A stretch of DNA of 64,000 bases from Eutypa lata (lineage: Eukaryota; Ascomycota; Sordariomycetes; Xylariales; Diatrypaceae): positions 4,216,001 through 4,280,000 of the forward strand of contig JAKULF010000005.1 of the NCBI GenBank assembly GCA_022661535.1, given 5' to 3'. This document shows, piece after piece, positions 1 to 14,000 of this stretch (positions are counted from its first letter, which is position 1; every line of letters begins with the position of its first letter). Made by a program: the position numbers and the translations under genes. The notes under the pieces were generated by a model that saw only the letters and a list, made by a program, of their open reading frames with translations, made no database searches and was not told where the DNA came from.

Positions 1-2880
1 AATATTAAAATTTAAAATAAAACGTGTTTTTTAATTATTTTAAATGTTTTTTAATAATAAAATTTTTTATATAAATATAAATTTAATTTAATATTTAATA
101 AAAATTTTTTTTAATTATAATTTTTTATATATATTTTATTATTTATTATATTTTAATATTATATTTTAATTTTTAATTTTATAAAATTATTTAATTTAAA
201 GTTATTATTTTATTTTCGTTATTTTAATTATTATTATTATTATTTTAACGTTATTATTTTATTATAAATGTAATATTTATTAAATAATTTTCGATATTTT
301 AAATGTTTTATAACTTTATACGAAATTATAAATAAAGTTAAAATTAATTTTTCGATTATTTTTTAAGTATTTTTTATATATAATTTATTAATTTTTTTTA
401 AATTATTAATACTTTATAAGTAATTTTAACTTTATTAAACTACGTTAATAATGCGTTTTAAAAGTTATTATATACTTTAAATTATTTAAATTTATATATA
501 TATATACGTTTTTTATTTAATTTCGTTATGCTTTTATTATAAAATAATTATTATTTTATATAACGTAATTTTTTTTATAATTTATATATTCTTTATATTT
601 AATATTTTTTAACGAATAATTTCTTTTATTATTTTAATATATAACTTTTACGTAATTATTATATCGCGGTTTTTTAAAAAAATGTTTTATAATGTATTTA
701 TATTTATAACATTTATAATATAAACGTATTATAATTCTTTTAAAAAAAATTTATTATTAAAGATTTACGTTTTTTAAATAAAATTATTATTATATAATTA
801 TTTTATTATATTAATATCGTTAATATTAAAAATAATCGTAATAAACTTTACGTTATTATTATTTTTAAAAAGTTTTAAAATTATTTTATTAATTATTAAC
901 GCGTTATAATCTTTAAGCTTTTTTAATAATTTATTTAAATTTATATATATAATTTTTAATTTTTAATTTAATATTTTATTAATAATAATTATATAAATAT
1001 AATTTAATTATTTTATTATTATATTAAAAATAATATTAATTTATTTTTTATTTATTTAATATTTTTTTTAAAATAATAATTATATTTTCGTTATGTAAAT
1101 ATTTCGTTATAATTACTTTATTAATATTAAATATAATATTAATAACTTTAATTATATTAACGATTATTTTTATTATATTTTTATTATATATTTTTATTAT
1201 TTTTATAATTATTTTTTTTTATATTACGAAAAAATTATTAATTTTAATTTTTATATTTTATCGTTATTTTCGTATTACGTTATCGTTATTTATATTTAAG
1301 TTTTTACATTCGTATAATTAATTAATTTTTAAGTTTTTTTATTTATAATTTATTTATTAATAATTTTTTTTATATTTTTAACGATTTTTTTTAAGTTTTT
1401 TACGATTATTAATATATTAAAAAGCGGTTTTTTCGTTTGTTTTTTAATATAATATATACGTTTATAATTTTTATAATAATAATAATAACTTTATTTATTT
1501 TATATAAAATTATTATTAAATTTATTTTTATGTTTTTTTTAATAATAAAGTAATGTTAATTTTAAATTAAACTTATAGTTTTTTAATTAATTATTATAAA
1601 TTATTTATTATTTTTAAATTATATTATTATTTTTAAATTAATACGATAATATAATTAAATAAATTTAAATTTTTAATTTTTAATTTTTAATTTTTAATTT
1701 TAATTTTTTAAAAAACGTAAATTAAAGAAATTACTTAAAAAAATCTTTTTTAAATTTATAATTATAATATAATTATTAATAAAAGATTTTTTTTAAAATT
1801 TAAATAATAATAAATAAAATTATATATTTTATTAATATTAATAAAATTAATATTATTATTAATTTAATAAATAAATTTTATTATTTAAAAAATTTTATAT
1901 TAATATAATAATTAAACTTTTATTTATTATTTTAATATAAAAAAATATAACTTTTTATAAACTTTAAAAACTTTTTTACGATTTTTAAAATTAATAAAAT
2001 TTTATTTTATAAATTATAATTTATTTTATTAAATTTAAAAGATTTATTTAAAAATTTAAAATATAAATTATTAATAATAATAAAATTATTTAAATTTTTA
2101 AAATTTTTATTTTTATTTATATATATTATAATAAATTATATATTACGATTATTTAAATATTTAAAAAATTTTAAAAATTTAAATTAAAAAATTTAAATCT
2201 TTTTATTTACTTTTAAAAATTTAAAATTTAAATTTTATAAATTTATTATTACGTATTACGAATTTTATAAATTTAATTATTATTTTATAAGCTTTTTATT
2301 TTAATTATTATATATAAATGTTTTATTTAACTTTATATATATATTTAATTTTATATTTATATTTAAATTTAATTAATTTAAAATTAAATAATTAATTAAA
2401 ATTTTAAAGTTATAATTTATAAAATTTAAAAAATATATTTAATTAAAATATTAAATTTTTTTTAAAAAATTAATTAAATTATTAATATTATTTTAATTTT
2501 AAATTAAAAGTTTTTAATTAAATTTAAATTTATTTAAATTTTTTATTAATTATTTAATAATATTAATTTTAATTTTATTTTAAATTTTATAATTAATTTT
2601 TAAATAATTAATTTTATTAAATTTTTTTATATAAAAAATAATTTTTATTAATATTAATATATTTTATAATATAAAAAGGTTTTATAAAACTTAATATATA
2701 AAATATTTAACGTTATAATATATTTTATAATAACGATTTTTTTTTAATATATTATTATAATTTTTTATTAAATTTTTTTATTATTTATAATTTTAAAATT
2801 AAATTTTTTTTAAATTATTATATATTATTAATATAAAAAATAATAATATTAATATATAATTTCGATTTAAAAAGTAAATA
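1..2880. repeat. AT-rich RIP-mutated repeat block
   Basis: The block is almost pure A/T, with stops in every frame and no plausible gene. In bases 1-600 there is no CpA, while 11 CpG survive. This is the context bias left by repeat-induced point mutation, in which C in CpA becomes T. The original sequence was presumably transposon or other repeat DNA, but its identity cannot be read by eye except for the repeat copy near 1930-2650. The right boundary is sharp, with normal composition from about 2890. Confidence 0.9.
1930..2650 (+). repeat. Copy R1 of a dispersed non-coding repeat (RIPped, internally shortened)
   Basis: This copy aligns with the repeat at 27850-29760. It shares the block around ATTACGTATTACGAATTTTA near 2251 and the distal block near 2400-2640, which is the C-to-T/G-to-A version of 29490-29740. 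The minisatellite middle of the full-length copy is missing, so R1 is about 1 kb shorter. Boundaries are approximate. Confidence 0.65.
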
Positions 2881-3334
2881 AATTTAAAAAGTAAATCGAA
2901 GAAATTATAAGGTAAACTTAAGCCGTCGTAGCTTGCAAAAGGTCTTGAAGATTTGATTGGCCCAAACTTGGTGCATTAGCGTGGTACAAAATATACATAC
3001 GGCGGCCTGAGATCTGAGGCAACATGAGGTTAAGTGATGAGGCAAGGCAGTACCCATCCGAGGCAACGCGGTTCCGTTAGTAAGAGACGCGATGTCAATT
3101 TCCAACTTTTCATATTCAACAAATTCAACAACGCCTCCGTAGTTTTCCCATATCCTTCTAGCTTTTCAATTCTGCCTAGGTATCTACACAACAACAGTCC
3201 TCTATCTAGATTTGATTTATCACCGCGCATTCACACAGCTTCCCACCCTTGTGGACGACGCTTTCCCTCTCCCCTCCTATCTGGCAAAGAACAGAAAAAC
3301 TTCGTCGTCGCCTTCTTGCGCACCAACCGCCAAC
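2881..3334 (+). promoter_or_regulatory. 5' flank of SPT6
   Basis: This is the 450-bp transition from the RIP block to the SPT6 start codon. Composition becomes normal at about 2890. Pyrimidine-rich stretches (near 3240-3290) precede the ATG, as is usual for fungal housekeeping promoters. A 17-bp sequence at 2918-2934 recurs in the same orientation at 7939-7955 on the other side of the gene. No clear TATA box is seen. Confidence 0.5.
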
Positions 3335-6300
3335 ATGAGTAACACTATGAGAAATCCGATTATCGCAGAGGCCGAGCTGGATGAAGAAGATGAAAAATCT
3401 TTTGACGAGGACACTGGCAAGACTCGCGGCATACCACGACACAAAGACAAGGACATGGTTGACTCCAGCGAAGAGGATGAGGATGACGACGACGACGAAG
3501 AAGAAGCTGCCAAGGTCTGTTATTCACTTATTATCTATTGTACTATCGAATGGCTGACCGCGTTTCATTGCGTAGATTCGGGAGGGTTTCATTGTTGACG
3601 AAGACGAGGCTGAAGACGAAGACGTAGTCGAGGACTCCGACGAGCGGCGACACCGAAGAAAGCGCAAACGCCGTCAAGAAAGGGAACAAGAAGAACAGCT
3701 AGACGAGGAAGATTTAGACCTAATTGGCGAGTCCAATCCCGAATGGGGACGCAAGCAATCCTCCCATGTGAGATATGCCACTGATTGACTGGCCGGTGGA
3801 TCATTATTAACACTACTCCATAGAGCAAATTCAAGCGTCTAAAGCGTCGTCGCCGCGATGCCGATACCGGCGGCACCGAAGGAAGAGGCCTTGACGAGAT
3901 GTTCTCCGATGAAGATGACGAACACGCAGATGAACGACTGTATGAAAGACCAGACCGCCGAGGCGCTGCCGACGAGTTCGACGACTTCATTGAAGAAGAT
4001 TACCAGGTAGACGAAGATGAACGCCTCCGCCAGATGGAAGACATCGAGGTCGCTCGGCCCCGAGACAATGGCCTCGCTAGGCAAATCGTCAATCGAACCG
4101 AATTTGATAAGGATGCCCTTGAAGATATGGATGCTATTTTCGGGAACGGCGAGGAATACCAGTGGGCGCTAGACTTCGAAGAGGACGAAGAGGAGCAACA
4201 GAAAGAAGAGCAGACTTTCGAGCTCAAAGACGTGTTTGAGCCCTCTCAGCTTGCCGAGAAGCTCCTGACGGATGAGGACAACGACATACGCTTTACCGAC
4301 GAGCCTGAACGTTTCCAACTTGATCGCAAGCCTTTTAAACAATTGCAAATTTCGGCTGATCAATTCAAAGAAGAGTTCCAATGGATCGCGAAGCTGATTT
4401 GGCCTAAGAAGCAGTTATCTACTGACTTGTACGAGCCTTTCGAGAAAGCTGTTAGCAAGGTCCTTGAATTCTTCGTCGTCGAAGACCTCGAAGTCCCTTG
4501 CGTTTTCCAACATCGCAAGGATTATCTTATCCATGCTCGCAACATCCGAAATCCGGAGCGCCGTGATGATCCTGAAGCCCCGGAGCACATCGTTAAGGTG
4601 GACAAATTGCTCACGCCAGATGATCTCTGGCATGTCCTCGAGTTGGACATTAAGTTTCGCTCTTTCATCGACAAGCGCAATGCACTTGAAAGAACCTATG
4701 TTAGCCTCCGAGAAGCAGCACAAATCACTGATGAAATGATTCCGGACATGATGAGCGAAGCCGAGACTATAGAAGAACTTCAAGACATCCAGGACTACAT
4801 CAAATTCCAATACACATCCCAGTTGAAAGACATTGCAGGCACAAATGGCATAGTAAGTGGAACCAAACGCCCTGGCGCGAAGTCATCGGTTTTCGACCGC
4901 ATACGGAATGCCAGAGCCCACAATTTTGTCAAAGCCTACGGTATCTCTCCAGATCAACTGGCCAGGAACGCCCTTCGCGAAGGCCAGAAGGCTATTGCAG
5001 ACGACGAACAGCGTTTGCCTATCGACCTCGCCGACAGCTTCACGGATAGCGAATTTCTTACCGGAGACCAAGTTTTATACCAGGCGAGGCACATGTATGC
5101 GGAAGAGCTGTTCAACAGTCCGAGAATGCGAAAACATTTCCGGAGAAACTTCTATGGGATGGGGGTAGTCAGCTGCTACAGAACTGACAAGGGTCTGTGG
5201 AGAATTGGCGAGTGGCATCCATATTACGAGATCAAATACCTTATCAATCAGACGATCAGTGATCTTGCACGCCGGCCTGAGTTGTTCCTCAAGATGATGA
5301 AGGCCGAAGAGGAAGGTTTAATCGAAATCAAGGTTCGATTGCGAAATGAAGAAGAGTTCCGCCGCCAGCTGTACGCCGAATTTGCGTCAGACAACTATAG
5401 TGAAGTAGCGGACGTCTGGAACGAGGAGCGTCAGAAAGTACTTGATGTAGCTTTTCCCAAGCTTGAAAGAGTAGTTGTCAAGGGTCTCAAAGATTCATTA
5501 CGAACGGCGTGCCAAGATGAAGTCTTGAAGCTATGCCGCGAGCAGTATTTAAGACAACTCGATCAGGCCCCATACAAGCCAAAGGGCATGGTCTTAGGCA
5601 CTACCCCTCGCGTCCTTGCATTGTCAAATGGCATGGGCGATCCGAATCGAGACCCGGTATATTGGGCTTGGGTTGAAGAGGACGGCCGGGTTATCGAACA
5701 GGGCAAGTTTGGAAACCTAGCTCGTAATGAGTCCCAGCGGGATGCTTTCGTGGAAATCGTTAAACGCAGAAAGCCTGACGTCATTGGTGTTGCTGGCTTT
5801 TCGACCGATGCTCAACGCTTGGTTCGCGATTTAGAAACCTTGGTAACCGAGAAGAGCTTGATGTGTCCTGAGTTCTTGGATGCAGATTCTGATGATTACG
5901 TCAGCGATCTACTTGAGGTGGTAGTTGTGAACGACGAAGTGGCTCGATTATACAAAGACAGCCCCCGGGCGCAAGGCGACCATCCAACTCTTGACTCTAT
6001 TACCCGATATTGCGTTGCCTTGGCAAGATATCTTCAGAATCCAATGAAAGAGTATGCCGCTCTCGGCAACGACATCGTATCCATATCTTTCAACCCTTTA
6101 CAGCATCTTTTGCCGCAGGACAAATTGTTGAGATACCTTGAGACGGCCATTGTGGACATGGTGAACCTGTGTGGTGTCGATATCAACGAAGCTATTAGAG
6201 ACGTATACACGGCGAATCTGCTACCTTATGTCGCCGGTCTAGGACCTCGCAAGGCTACTAGTGTCGTTAAAGCTATTAGCGTTAATGGTGGTGTTGTCAA

Positions 6301-7766
6301 CTCGAGAGACGAACTAGTTGGCGACCCAGATAACAACAAGTTGCCAGTTGTTGGACCTCGAGTTTGGAACAATTGCGCTAGTTTCTTTCTTATCGAATAT
6401 GACGCTACGAATACGGCGTCGGAACCATTGGATAATACGCGTGTCCATCCCGAAGATTACGAGCTTGCTCGCAAGATGGCTGCCGATGCGCTCGAGCTAG
6501 ATGAAGAAGACGTCAAAGCTGAAACCGACGAGAACGGTGTTGGTGCTGTCGTCCGTAAGCTCTTTAAGGACGATGAGCAAGAAAAGGTCAACGAACTCAT
6601 TTTGGAAGAATATGCCGAACAGTTAGAGAAAAACTACAACCAAAGGAAGCGGGCTACGTTGGAGACAATTAGAGCGGAATTTCAGGCGCCATATCAAGAA
6701 CTCCGTCGACACTATAATATCCTCAGGCCTGAGCAGATTTTCGTCATGTTTACCGGTGAAACAAAGGAGTCTTTAACTGAAGGGTTGATCATCCCTGTTA
6801 ACGTACGGGTGGTCAAAGAGGACTTCGCTATTGTGAAACTCGATTGTGGCATTGAAGGTCGGATCGAGTCTCATGAGGTCAGCCGTGGCAACATGTCCCT
6901 CCGCGATGTGATCCATGTCGGCCAGACTGTCCAGGCCAAACTCGTCGATCTTAATTGTAAAGACTTTTCAGCCAAACTGACATTACGCGATGAAGCATTG
7001 CGAAACCCCTACAAGAAGCACAATGACCATGACCTTGGAACCTGGGATTTCAGACTCGAAGATGACGATCAGGATACACTTAGAGAAAAGGACAAGGTTA
7101 CCGGTCGCACCCAGAGAGTCATCAAGCATCCCTTATTTCGCCCCTTCAACTCTACGCAAGCCGAAGAGTATCTCGGCTCTCGAGCTTCGGGCGACATGGT
7201 CATTCGCCCATCATCGCAGGGCAACGATCACCTCACGATCACATGGAAGGTTGCAGATGGTGTTTTCCAGCATATCGATGTACTTGAGCTGCATAAAGAT
7301 TCCGAGTTTTCGGTAGGCAAGACGCTTCGCATCGGCAAATACACCTATTCAGATCTAGACGAATTGATCACGGAGTACGTTAAAGCGATGGCTAAGAAGG
7401 TCGACGAGTTGATGGGCTACGATAAGTTCAAGAAAGGTAGTCTCGCAGATATAGGTGAAAACCCCTAACACTTCTTAATAGCCAGCAGTATACTGACACT
7501 CGTTAGAACGATGGTTAACTTCGTATTCTGACGCCAACCCAAACCGCTCGGTATACCTATTCTGCCTCAACCCTAAGCACCCTGGCTACTTCTACCTGTG
7601 CTTTAAAGCTAGCAAGAGCTCGCCAATCGGGATGTGGCATGTTAAAGTCATACCACGTGCCTTTGAGATGATGAAGAACCAGTATCCGGACATGCGCGCA
7701 CTATGCAACGGCTTTAAGCTGAGGTTCAACAGCGAGATCGGCAGGATACAGCAAATGAGAAGGTAG
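3335..7766 (+). CDS. SPT6: Transcription elongation factor Spt6
   Basis: Spt6 is a nuclear histone chaperone that travels with RNA polymerase II and restores nucleosomes behind it. Model: exons 3335-3514, 3576-3767, 3824-7454 and 7507-7766, giving 1420 aa, the usual fungal length. The N-terminus (residues 1 to about 250) is very acidic. A helix-hairpin-helix motif GLGPRKA lies at 929-935 and an S1 domain from about 1116. The first SH2 domain begins near 1226, with the phosphate-binding Arg at 1252 in VIRPSS. The second half of the tandem SH2 runs across the last intron and ends with a conserved [11 protein letters not shown] block. The large exon reads on to a stop at 7468, but that is intron read-through: splicing 7455-7506 restores the conserved C-terminus in phase. 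The gene sits alone between two RIP blocks, yet its frame is intact. Confidence 0.96.
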
Positions 7767-10597
7767 TTGGAAGTTCCCGCGTGATCTTCTTGCCTACAGG
7801 ATTATCAGGTGGACATGGAGATCAATCTGTATATAAACTGAAAAATTAATCTCGGCAGGAGTTCTTCGACCAGGATGATAGATGAGTTAAGGTTATAAGG
7901 AAAGGAAAAAGAATGCATGAAATAGTTTGCCTTAGTTTTTAAACCGCCGTAGCTTTAAGTACCGATTTTTCATTAAAATTTCGATTAATTAAAAAGCAAA
8001 AATAAAATTTAAATTACGATAATTTAAACTTATTTAATAATTTTAAAATCGTTAAATATTTATAATTTATATTTTTTTAATAAAATAATTTATAATAAAT
8101 TAAAATTAAATTTAATAAATTTTAAATTTTCGAAATAAATATTTTATAAATTAATATATATATAAAAATTATTATAATTTAATTAATATAAAATTAAAAT
8201 TATATAAAATTAATTTAATAAAATATTTTATAAAAATTATTTTATAAAATAATATTAAAACGTTTATTAAATAAATATATTATAATTATTAATTATATTA
8301 TTAAAAATATAATTTTAAAAATTATAATATTTTAAATTTTTTTATATAATATTATTTTTAAATAATTTTTAATATAATAATTAAAATAATAATAATAATA
8401 ATAATAATATATTTATTTAAAAATATATTAATAAAAATAAAATAAATATTTAATAAAATTAAATTTTTTATTTAAAAATAATTTTTTTTTAAAAATTATA
8501 TAAATAAATATATAAATATTAATAAATAATATTTAATTTTAATTTTAATTATATATTTTATTTTATTTTATATAAAATTATTTATTTAAATATTTAATAA
8601 TTTTTAAATTATTAAATAAAATTAAAATAAAATAATATAATAATAATATAATTATTTTAAAAATAAATTTAAATAAAAAATAAAAAATAATATATTTTTA
8701 TATAATAAATATGAATTTAAATAATTATTAATAATATATTTTTAAAATTTTATTAAATTTATAATAATATATTTTATAATTATATAATATTTAATTTTAA
8801 TTAATTTTTTAAATAAATTTTTTAATATTATTTTAATAATATTTAAATAATAATAAAAATTAATTTAATAAATATAAATAAATAATAAAAAATTATATTA
8901 TTATAATTAATATAATTTTTTTAAATATATTTATTTTTTAATTTAATTTTATATTATAATTTTAAAATTTTAAAATTTTAAATTTTAATTATAAATATTT
9001 TAAATATTAAATTTTTTAAAAATATAATTAAAAAAAATTTTTTTTAAAAAAGAATTTAATTTATTATATTTTTAAATAATTATTTTATAATTTATAAATA
9101 AAATTAATTAAATTTAAAATTTAAAATATTATTTTTTTAAAAATTTTATAATTTATTTATATAAAATAAAATTTATATAATAAAATTTAAATATAAAATA
9201 AAATATTTTATTATTATTTTTAAAATATTAAAAAATTAATTATTTTAAAAATATTATTATTTATTTATTTATTTATATATTATAAATTTATTTATATTAC
9301 GTATAAAATATATAATATATTTTTAATTTATATTTTATATATTAAAAACTCGATATTTAATATTATAATTAAAATATTATAAAAATTTATAAAATAAATT
9401 ATAATTTAACGATTTAATAAAATAAAATTAAATAATCGAAATTTTAACGCTTTTTTAACTTTAAATAAATTATAATTAAATCGTTATAATTAAATTATCG
9501 AATTATTAAATACGTATTATAATAAACTTTAAAATTAAAAACCGTTAAATTAAATCGATAATTATTTTAATTTTTAAATAAAAATTATTTTTTTATTTTT
9601 ATTAATTTATAAGTTAAATTAAATTTTATTAATTTTTACGTTAACGAATTTAATTTCTTTATATTAATAACGATATAATTAATAAAAAAGTTTAAATCGT
9701 TAAATTAAAATATTAATTATTTTACAATTTAAACGTAATTTATTATTAAATTAATAATATTAATTTCGTTAAAAATTAATTTATTTAAATAATTATTATA
9801 AATTTTAAATTTTAAAATAAATAATAACGAATTATTTAAAAGCTTTTTATACGATTAAATTATAATTAAATTAATATAATAATACGTTAAAAAAATTAAA
9901 TTTTATAATAATATAATTTATTAAATTTAATAATTAATAAAAATTTAATAATTATATTATATTTTTTTTATTAAAAAATAATTAAAATTATATTATTAAT
10001 ATTAAATATTTATTAAAAAAAAAGTTTTAAATTTAATTTTTAAAAGTAATAAATCGAAAAATAATAATTATTAAAAACTTTAAATTTTTTTTTTTAAAAA
10101 ATTAAATTTTTAATTATTAAATTAAACGATTTATTATAAAAATAAATAATAATAATATATTTTTAAATATATATATTTAATTAAAAAAAATTAAATGTTT
10201 TTTTATAAATAAAATATTAATAATATAATTTAAATAATATTTATTATAAAATTAAAATTATAAATTTTTAAAAAGTTTATAATTATAAATTATATATAAA
10301 TAAATTATTTCGTAATTATTTATATTATAAAAAGAATTTAAAAAAATTTAAAATTAATATATTATTAAATTAAAATAATAAAATAAATATAATTAACAAA
10401 TATAATTAATAAAATTATAAAAATATTATAAATTAAATTAAGTATTATATTTAAAAAATCTTTTTTTTAAATTTTACGAAAATTAATTATAAAATTTAAA
10501 ATAAAATAAAAATAAATATTATTAATAATTAAATAATAATAATAATATATTATATTTTTTTAAATTTAAAATATAAATTATATATTAATCGAAATTA

Positions 10598-10599
<2 letters not shown>

Positions 10600-10634
<35 letters not shown>
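10600..10634. repeat. (ATT)n microsatellite
   Basis: About 12 tandem copies of ATT lie in the RIP desert. It is a simple repeat with no feature attached. Confidence 0.85.
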
Positions 10635-10635
<1 letters not shown>

Positions 10636-11049
10636 ATTTATAATTTTAATTAATTTTAATTTTAATTATTTTATATTATTAAATTAAATTAATTAATTAA
10701 TTATTTTTTTAATTATTTAATTTTAATTAAAAAACTTTAATTAATTAAAAAATAATAATTAATTTTTTTTTATTAATAATTATATAATTTAATATTTTAT
10801 AATAAAAATTTAAATTAAATACGTTTAATTAATAAATATTATAAAAACTTTTGTAATTTTATATAAAATTAAAATAATATAAACTTTATTTTTATATTTA
10901 TAAAAATCTTTATTTATATAATTTTTTTTTAATAAATTTTAAAATTATTTATAATATTTAAAATAATATTTTATTATTTTATTTTTTAAAATAAAATAAT
11001 TAAAAATAAATTTTAACGTTATAAATAATTAATATTAATAATTTAAATC

Positions 11050-14000
11050 GTTTTATTTATAAAAATAAATCGTTTTTTAATTATATATTATTCGAAATAA
11101 TTTATTTTTTAATATATTTTTTAATTATTATTTTTATTTTTTAAATTTTTTATTTTTATTATTATATTTAATGCTTTTTAATAAATTCGTTAAGAAATTA
11201 TTATCGTTATTATTATTTAATTAATTAAAATGTTTATTCGTAAACGACTTTAATTAATAAAATTCTTTATTAAAGAAAATTTAACTTAACGAAATCTTTT
11301 ACGTATAAATTTTTAAAACGTTAATTATATTATTTATTTATATTTAATAAATATAATTATTTTAAATATTTTTAATTATAACGTTTATATTATTTTTATT
11401 TTTAAATAACGTAATAAAGATAATATTTTTATTTTTATTAAAAGTAATACGTTTTAATATTATTACGTTTATAATTAAAAGAATATTTTAAAAAATTTAA
11501 ATATTATCGTTATAAATAACGTTATTTATTATTTTAAAAAATATTTTAAAATAATTATTAATAAATATAATTTTTTATTTTTATTTAATAATAATTACGA
11601 TAATAATTTTATTAATAATATAAAAACCATTTATACGTTTTTAATAATTTAATAAATTTAATAATACGTAAAATAATAATTAATTTAAAATATATTTAAT
11701 AATTTTAAATATTAAATAAATAAATTCGTTATTATTTATAATAATTTTTTTAATATATATTTTTAATATTAATTTCGTAAATTATTAAGTTTTTTTAATT
11801 ATAATTTTATCGTTAAATTACTTCGTAACTTTTAAATTATTAATTTTATTTAAATAAAAAAAGCTTTTAAATTAATACGTTTTATTATTATATATTAACT
11901 TTAAAACGATATTATTTTTAAAATTTATTTCTTATTTAATTTATAAAATTCGTTTAATAAAAAAATGTTTAAAATTTTAATTTATTTTATTAATTAATAA
12001 TAAAAGTTATATATATAATTAATTATTTTAAATTATATTATTAAAATTTATATAATAAAAAATATTATTAAATATTTAAATAAAATAATTAAACTTTTTA
12101 ATATTTAAAATAAACTTAAAATTTTTTATTTTAAATAACGTTAATTATTAATTTATTATATAATTTATATAAAATTATTATTAATAAAATCTTTTTAATT
12201 AATAATAAAACGTTTCGTTTTATATTTAAATCGTTTATTTTTTTAATATTTTTAATTTTTAATAAACTTTATATTAATTAAATTAATACGATAATTATTT
12301 AATAACGTTTTTATTATTAACGTTATATTATTAATATTATAATTACTTTTTTTATTTTTTTATTTAAAAAAAACTTAAAAAAAACTTTTAACGTAATTAT
12401 TAAAAGTAATAAGTTAAATATTTTCATTTAATAGTTTTTTTAAAAGCATAAAGCTTTTAAACGAAAAATACGCGCTTATAAAGTTAAAAGAAATTTTTTA
12501 AATCGTTTAATTATTATTTATATAATTAATAAAACTTTTAATAAATATAATAATTTAAATAATAAAAATAAAAATAATAATATATTTTAAATATTTATTT
12601 ATAAATTTTAATAAAGAATTTAAATATTTTTTTAAAGTTTATAATAATATATAATAAAATAAAATATTTATTAAAGTAAATAATTATTTAACTTTTAAAA
12701 TAATTATTAATAATTATTTTTATTATTTTCGAAAATAACTTTTATATAAAAACTTTAATTATATAAATTTCGAAATTATCGTTAAAAAATAACGTTATTT
12801 TAAAGAAATTTAATTTATTTTAAAAAATTTTAAAAAAATAATACTTTAATATAAAAATAATTAAATATTTTTAAATATAATAATAACTTTTTTATATAAA
12901 ATAAGAAAATATTTTCGTAATAAATTAATTAAGTTTAAATTATTATTTTAAAAAAAATAATATAAGTTTTTTTTATTAATATAATTTAATAATAGTTATT
13001 TATTTTTATTATATTTTTATAATACTTTTTTCGTTTTTATTATATTTTCGATAATAATATGTTTTTATAATGTTTTTTTTATTTTCGTTATATTTATTAT
13101 ATTAATTTCTTTTTAAAAAAAAATAACTTTATAATATTTTTAAATTTATTTTTATTAATTAATTTTAATATTTTTAAATATTTAATTAACGTATTTTTAA
13201 ATGTAAAAAAATAATTTCCGTAAAGCGGCTTTAAAGTTATAATTAAGTTTAATATTCGTAAAAAATAATAATAATAACTTTATTAAAATTAATTTTAAAT
13301 TATTAAATAACGAAAGCTTTAAATAAATACGAAAAGATTTAAAACGTATTTATAAAAAGTTATAAAAATATTATAAAATATTAAATAAAGTTATTATATA
13401 TTAAGTTATTATTACTTTTTATTTATATAAATACTTTAAAGTTATTTAAATTATAAATTTTAATTTAATTTATATAATTAAATAATTAATAATTAATTAT
13501 TAATTATAATATTACGTAAATTTAAATTTTTAATTTAATAATAAAATTACGATAATAATATTTTAACTTTAATTTTATATTAAAAATAAAAAGTTAAAAA
13601 AAGAATTTATTAATATATTATTTAATAATTATAATAACTTTAATTTTAATAACGAAAAAAAAACCGAATAAATTATAACGATATTTAAAAATAAAAAAAA
13701 TAAGTTTTATAAAAACGAATAAAAATATATTTAAATAATAAAAAAACATTAAAAATAATTTTTTTAATTTAATCGATTCGTTGTTAATATTTTATTAATA
13801 TTCGTTATATTTATAAAATATAAAAAAATATTTAATTTATATAAATTAACGATAATTTTATAACGTTATAAAATTAATAATAATTTATTTAAAGTTATTT
13901 AATATTTAAAGTATTAAATTAATTACGATATAAAAAAATTATAACGAATAATTAAAAAAAGAAAATTTAAAAGATTTAAAAACTTTAAACTTTTTTATAA

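Noticed and set aside
3335..7468. SPT6 ending at the stop at 7468
   Set aside because: Would lack the conserved end of the tandem SH2; the spliced model reads on to 7766 in phase.
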